Shown: one piece after another, positions 60,793-64,000 of the stretch
Layout of the letters: each line of letters starts with the position of its first letter
Position numbering within the stretch: position 1 is the stretch's first letter
DNA from: Fen-1273 sp963837815
Lineage (GTDB): Bacteria; Bacteroidota; Ignavibacteria; UBA10030; UBA6906
Assembly: GCA_963837815.1 (NCBI GenBank)
Contig: CAWIOS010000013.1
Span: forward strand, 186,001-250,000
Direction of reading: 5' to 3'
DNA length: 64,000 nucleotides
Notes under the pieces: generated by a model
The model's input: the letters and a program-made list of their open reading frames with translations, nothing else
Told to the model about the DNA's origin: nothing
Database searches by the model: none
Position numbers and translations under genes: made by a program

Positions 60793-61767
60793 CTACTTCC
60801 TGCCGCTCCGGGCGAGCATACCGGTCCCCTGCGCTCCCGTCCCGTTGTTGTACACGGGGACGCAGTGCGGCCGGTAGCGGACCACGCGCCCGCGGACGAT
60901 GTTGAAATACAGCTCCCTGAGCTGTCTGACGACATTCCCCATCTTTCCCGTTCCGATCGGCCTGTGGTCGATCCGGGTTACCGCGATCACCTGCACCCCG
61001 GTCCCTGTGAAGAACACCTCGTCGGCGAGGAAGAGCTCCGTTCTGTCCACCGACCGCTCCTGCACTTCCATCCCCAGTTCGTCCTTGAGAATGTTGATGA
61101 TCGTGCGCCGCGTGATCCCCTCCAGTATGTTCTCCGAAATCGGGGGGGTGATTGCGACGCCGTTCCGGATGAGGAATATGTTCTCCGCCGACCCTTCCGA
61201 GACGTGGCCGTCCTGGCCCAGGACGATCGCCTCGTCGAACCCGGAAAGCTGCGCGTCGGACTTGGCCAGTGCGGAGTTTACGTACGCTCCGGCGATTTTT
61301 CCGCGCGCGGGAATCATGTTGTCGTCAACGCGCCGCCAGGAGGAAATCGTGCAGTGGGCGTTCTCGTCGTTCTCCACGTAGAGCCCGAACGGCACGGATG
61401 TGATCGCAAGGCGGGGGGTGAGGTTGTGGAGCCTGACGCCGATGATTTCGTCACCGTAGAACGCAAGCGGGCGTATGTAGCAGTCGGTCCTGTGTCCCTC
61501 GGTGCGAAGAAGGTCGAGCGTGCCGGCGGCGAGCGCCTCAGCGGTATATGGAAGTTCCATGCGGAGGAGCCCGGCGGACTGGAGAAACCGGCGGAAATGA
61601 TCAACCGGACGGAAGACGAAAAGCTCACCTTCATCGTCGTTCCAGTATGCCCTGATTCCCCCGAAGACTGCGGTCCCGTAGTTGAGCCCGTGTGTGAGCA
61701 CACCAACTTTGGCTTCCGCGTACGGAACAATCTTTCCGTCGAGAAACGCATAGCCCGGCAGATTCAT
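60793..61767 (-). CDS. ilvE: branched-chain amino acid aminotransferase
   Basis: 324 residues starting at the ATG at 61767, which has AGGGAGAG just upstream and opens at the normal family start (LPGYAFLDGKIVPYAEAKVGVLTHGLNYGT). PLP-fold IV landmarks: CYIRPLAFYG, the catalytic Lys in GAYVNSALAKSDA, then GSAENIFLIRNG, and TGTGVQVIAVTRID. It performs the last step for all three branched-chain amino acids, whose other genes lie at 39-51.6 kb; ilvE is the only one outside that operon. An ending rich in Arg (YRPHCVP...ARSGRK) extends past the usual C-terminus. Confidence 0.94.
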   Translation of the reverse strand: MNLPGYAFLDGKIVPYAEAKVGVLTHGLNYGTAVFGGIRAYWNDDEGELFVFRPVDHFRRFLQSAGLLRMELPYTAEALAAGTLDLLRTEGHRTDCYIRPLAFYGDEIIGVRLHNLTPRLAITSVPFGLYVENDENAHCTISSWRRVDDNMIPARGKIAGAYVNSALAKSDAQLSGFDEAIVLGQDGHVSEGSAENIFLIRNGVAITPPISENILEGITRRTIINILKDELGMEVQERSVDRTELFLADEVFFTGTGVQVIAVTRIDHRPIGTGKMGNVVRQLRELYFNIVRGRVVRYRPHCVPVYNNGTGAQGTGMLARSGRK

Positions 61768-61993
61768 TGCTGCTCTCCCTGATTTTTTTTGGTTGCTATT
61801 CGACTGTCGTCGAGAGTTCACTTTCGCTCTTTTGAATGAAGATACGACCCCGCGGGGAAAAAGAAAACACCCCCCGCGTACAACGGCGAATAATCGCAGG
61901 AGCGCGGTCCCCCGGGCCACGCACATCGGTGCGTGCTTTTTCGTGCTGCGCATCAACGCACGCATCGGACCGCAAGAACAACCGTCTCCGCAC

Positions 61994-62022
61994 TTGACAT
62001 TAGCCGGACGTTTCGTTATGAT
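61994..62022 (+). promoter_or_regulatory. consensus sigma70-type promoter for a candidate small RNA
   Basis: Perfect TTGACA (61994-61999), 17-base spacer, TATGAT (62017-62022). No coding start follows before the terminator 150 bases later. Confidence 0.7.
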
Positions 62023-62027
62023 TATGA

Positions 62028-62198
62028 GGTTTTACTCAACTGTTCTTTATCATTCCAGTTCCGTCGAGCGTGCCTTTACCATTGGCCTTACATCTGAACA
62101 AGACCACGCCGATACCCCATCGTATGTTCGGAGGCACAACTGCGACGGATATGTACTCTGCGTCAATTCATAAGAGCGATTCTCCGTCGCTCTTTTTT
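62028..62198 (+). ncRNA. candidate small RNA of about 170 nt
   Basis: The stretch runs from the predicted start point of the promoter to a perfect factor-independent terminator. Short frames inside it run through the terminator or lack a ribosome site, so I think it is non-coding. I could not match it to 6S, tmRNA, RNase P or any riboswitch I know. Function unknown. It could also be the attenuated leader of the exported protein gene at 62330. Confidence 0.5.
62172..62198 (+). terminator. factor-independent terminator of the candidate small RNA
   Basis: Perfect 8-bp stem AAGAGCGA/TCGCTCTT (62172-62179 and 62187-62194) with a seven-base loop, ending in a run of six T (62193-62198). Confidence 0.85.
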
Positions 62199-62329
62199 GT
62201 TTTATCCGCCGCGCCGCTTCGTCCCCGTATTCCTCTCCCGATACCCCGACGCTTACAGATCTCCCGCGCATTACGCTGTCGTACCAACGAGGCACTCACC
62301 ATTTGAATAACTCTCAGGGGGAATCAACG

Positions 62330-62836
62330 ATGAATACACGCACACGCTTTGCGACCGCCGCACTCGTCATGGTCCTTTCGTTCAGTGCCGCAGACGTCCG
62401 GGCCCAGTCGATAGAGGTGACACCCGCAACGCTTGCCGCCAGGTCGGATGTTGTTGCGGTCGGAAAAGTCACTGCGCTCGTCTCGCACTGGAACGAAGAC
62501 CATTCGAGGATACTCACAAGCGTCACGCTCTCCGTCGACCAGTATGTGAAGGGGGGGGCTCCGGGACAGCCTCTCACGATAGTCGTCCCGGGAGGAGAGG
62601 TCGATGGCGTCGGCGAATTATACAGCCACATGGCGACATTCCAGCAGGGAGAGAGCGTGCTCGTATTCGCCGAGAAGGACGCGCGCGGGAACTACAGGGT
62701 TTCTTCGGGACAGCAGGGAAAGTACACGGTCAGAAAAGACGACGCTACGGGAAAGTTGACGGTCGGGGGAAACATGACGCTCGAGGGGATGACCGCGCTC
62801 GTGCAGAAGGCGAACGTTGATCAGAAACAGAAGTGA
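62330..62836 (+). CDS. exported protein of unknown function
   Basis: 168 residues: signal peptide (RTRFATAALVMVLSFSAADVRAQ), then a beta-rich domain beginning VTPATLAARSDVVAVGKVTALVSHW and including VDQYVKGGAPGQPLTIVVPGGEVDG and FQQGESVLVFAEKD. The pattern (a SDvVvxGxV start, a KG, a PGG and a GExVLVF) recurs in small exported proteins often encoded next to matrixin-type proteases, but no function is known. CAGGGGG lies eight bases before the ATG. A large secreted protein gene follows after 54 bases. Confidence 0.72.
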   Translation: MNTRTRFATAALVMVLSFSAADVRAQSIEVTPATLAARSDVVAVGKVTALVSHWNEDHSRILTSVTLSVDQYVKGGAPGQPLTIVVPGGEVDGVGELYSHMATFQQGESVLVFAEKDARGNYRVSSGQQGKYTVRKDDATGKLTVGGNMTLEGMTALVQKANVDQKQK

Positions 62837-62890
62837 CGGGACGTGCTGTCCGCGAAACTCTCAACCTTTGATAAACACAGGGGATGGATC

Positions 62891-64000
62891 ATGAAAAACC
62901 GGTTTACCGATTTCGGGGCCGTACTGGTTCTTATGGCAGTCTTGCTTGTTCAAACGGTCACTGCAACCCAACGCGTCATACACTTCAGTGGGACAACCGG
63001 AGGAGGAAGTCCATTTATTGCGACACTGACATACGATGATTCCCAGGCTCCCAGCTTCACCGGTCCGACTCAGGCGAATTATCCCTCCTATACTTTTGTC
63101 ATTGTTATCAGTCCGGGAGCCACGACGAGCCCCACATACGCCACATATGTCCAGGATCCGAGCTCGACACTGACCGTGTATTATAAGGATCCAACCTACG
63201 GCAATGCTTTCTCGACCAACGGTACGAACCCGGGTTTTGCCAGTTTCAATCTCACGGACGGCTCAGGCGCAGTGTTCAATTCGACAGCCTTGCCTGCTAC
63301 TCTGCCCACCATCTCATCTTTTAGTTCCAGCTCTGTCGCAATTGTGGGTGGAACAGCGCTCGGAAATATCACTCTGATCGGCAGGCAGAATGCCATCGTC
63401 GCACCTTACCTGGCAACCGGATATAAGTACCAGCAGTTCGCTTCCGCGGATTCGTTTCCGGCCAACTATCAGACTTCCGGATTCGATGATTCGCAGTGGG
63501 CAACCGGGAATGCCGGTTTCGGCTCAATTCTTGGCGGCTGCGATCTCAACAATCCGACATACATCAAGACAAATTGGGATGTGTCAACCCAGATACTGTT
63601 GCGGAAGCACTTCAGTCTCCCCTCCAGGGCCAACAATCTTGCGATAAGCGTTGCGATCGACAATGATGTCCAGGTGTTCGTCAACGGAACTGATGTCTCC
63701 GGTGGGCTTCAGCTCCACGAAAATTGCCCTACCCGTGCAAGCTTCGTTTTCCCGGTTCCGGATAACATACTGATTGCCGGAGACAACCTCCTCGTAGTGC
63801 GGGGGCAGGACCGCGGAGGTTCCTGCTATCTTGATGTCCAGGTCGAAGCAAACCTCCCCCCGGATTTTGTCACCAATGCGCTTGACGCCGGGAACGGATC
63901 GCTGCGGGAGGCGATCGTGAGAGCGAATTCTCATCCCGGTCCCGATACGATAAAGTTCCAGATCCCCGGAACGGGAGTGCAGACCATTCCCCTCTCCTCA
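62891..64000 (+). CDS. large secreted CSLREA-type protein, 3' end missing
   Basis: The frame is open from the ATG at 62891 to the window end (370 codons). A signal peptide (FGAVLVLMAVLLVQTVTA) is followed by a beta-rich Ser/Thr domain (residues 30-160), then a galactose-binding-like domain (about 175-335; FASADSFPANYQTSGFDDSQWA, SVAIDNDVQVFVNGTDV, NLLVVRGQDRGGSCYLDVQV), and finally NALDAGNGSLREAIVRANS, the CSLREA motif that opens right-handed beta-helix regions of surface proteins. Codon use is visibly less GC-rich than in neighbouring genes. It would be expected to continue as a beta-helix and may end in a T9SS domain beyond the window. Confidence 0.75.
   Translation, partial: MKNRFTDFGAVLVLMAVLLVQTVTATQRVIHFSGTTGGGSPFIATLTYDDSQAPSFTGPTQANYPSYTFVIVISPGATTSPTYATYVQDPSSTLTVYYKDPTYGNAFSTNGTNPGFASFNLTDGSGAVFNSTALPATLPTISSFSSSSVAIVGGTALGNITLIGRQNAIVAPYLATGYKYQQFASADSFPANYQTSGFDDSQWATGNAGFGSILGGCDLNNPTYIKTNWDVSTQILLRKHFSLPSRANNLAISVAIDNDVQVFVNGTDVSGGLQLHENCPTRASFVFPVPDNILIAGDNLLVVRGQDRGGSCYLDVQVEANLPPDFVTNALDAGNGSLREAIVRANSHPGPDTIKFQIPGTGVQTIPLSS

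Larger units (their letters stand above)
61768..62329. other. 562-bp region between ilvE and the next gene
   Basis: No protein gene is convincing here. It holds GC-rich inverted repeats upstream of ilvE (for example CGCGGGG/CCCCGCG near 61850-61880 and TGCGTGC/GCACGCA near 61930-61965), a strong plus-strand promoter (61994-62022) and a clear terminator (62172-62198), which together bound a candidate small RNA. Confidence 0.6.

Noticed and set aside
62028..62198. 6S RNA as the identity of the candidate small RNA
   Set aside because: The two ends do not pair into the long interrupted stem with central bubble expected of 6S RNA.
1..64000. CRISPR arrays, tRNA or rRNA genes, insertion sequences
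   Set aside because: No regularly spaced repeats, no tRNA-like arm sequences, no rRNA segments and no transposase motifs were seen by reading; a covariance or profile search would be needed to be sure for tRNA.

Overview
The window is GC-rich, gene-dense chromosome, most likely from an uncultured member of the Fibrobacterota-Chlorobiota-Bacteroidota (FCB) group, and more like Ignavibacteria or a deep Bacteroidota relative than a classical Bacteroides. The evidence is two secreted proteins ending in a type IX secretion (T9SS) sorting domain of the NFPNPFNPST kind, a GH97 enzyme, an Omp85 barrel, and many Tat or Sec exported sugar enzymes. Several promoters look like ordinary sigma70 sites (TTGAC-N17-TATAAT type), and purine-rich ribosome binding sites are common. 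I found no tRNA, rRNA, CRISPR array or insertion sequence.

Layout. 1-3.5 kb: end of an Omp85 outer-membrane protein, a DUF1579 protein, a cysteine hydrolase and a membrane protein. 3.7-11.0 kb (minus strand): a three-gene alpha-glycosidase operon, GH31-GH31(PA14)-GH97. 11.3-13.0 kb: small exported or membrane proteins. 13.2-26.4 kb (plus strand): a long carbohydrate cluster containing a DUF1080 3-keto-glycoside hydrolase, a Tat-exported sugar isomerase/epimerase-fold protein, two exported Gfo/Idh/MocA oxidoreductases, an exported nucleoside hydrolase, a permease, a ribokinase, a GH28 interrupted by a one-base frameshift, a double thioredoxin protein and a large glycosidase. 26.4-29.8 kb (minus strand): a Tat-dependent small subunit, a GMC flavoprotein and a nine-haem cytochrome c, the same three-part make-up as glucoside 3-dehydrogenases. 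30-38.8 kb: a tiny zinc ribbon, a DinB-fold protein, two T9SS cargo proteins, an alkyltransferase-like DNA repair protein, a MarR regulator, DoxX and an M13 peptidase.

38.8-51.6 kb: one long branched-chain amino acid operon, ilvD-ilvB-ilvN-aroF-leuA-leuC-leuD-cimA-leuB-ilvC. It is preceded by a consensus-like promoter and a short Leu/Ile-rich open frame that looks like an attenuation leader peptide. ilvE lies separately at 60.8 kb. The remainder holds a Yip1 protein, galT, exported proteins of unknown function, S9 and M28 peptidases, an esterase, a probable small RNA, and the start of a large CSLREA-type secreted protein that runs off the end.

Working together. The 13-30 kb region reads as a periplasmic system that could oxidise glycosides at C3 (Gfo/Idh/MocA enzymes, and possibly the GMC-cytochrome complex), cleave the 3-keto products (sugar-isomerase-fold lyase and DUF1080 hydrolase) and send electrons to cytochromes. 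A ribonucleoside-to-ribose-5-phosphate module is embedded in it. The chemistry is inferred from families and gene context, not shown.
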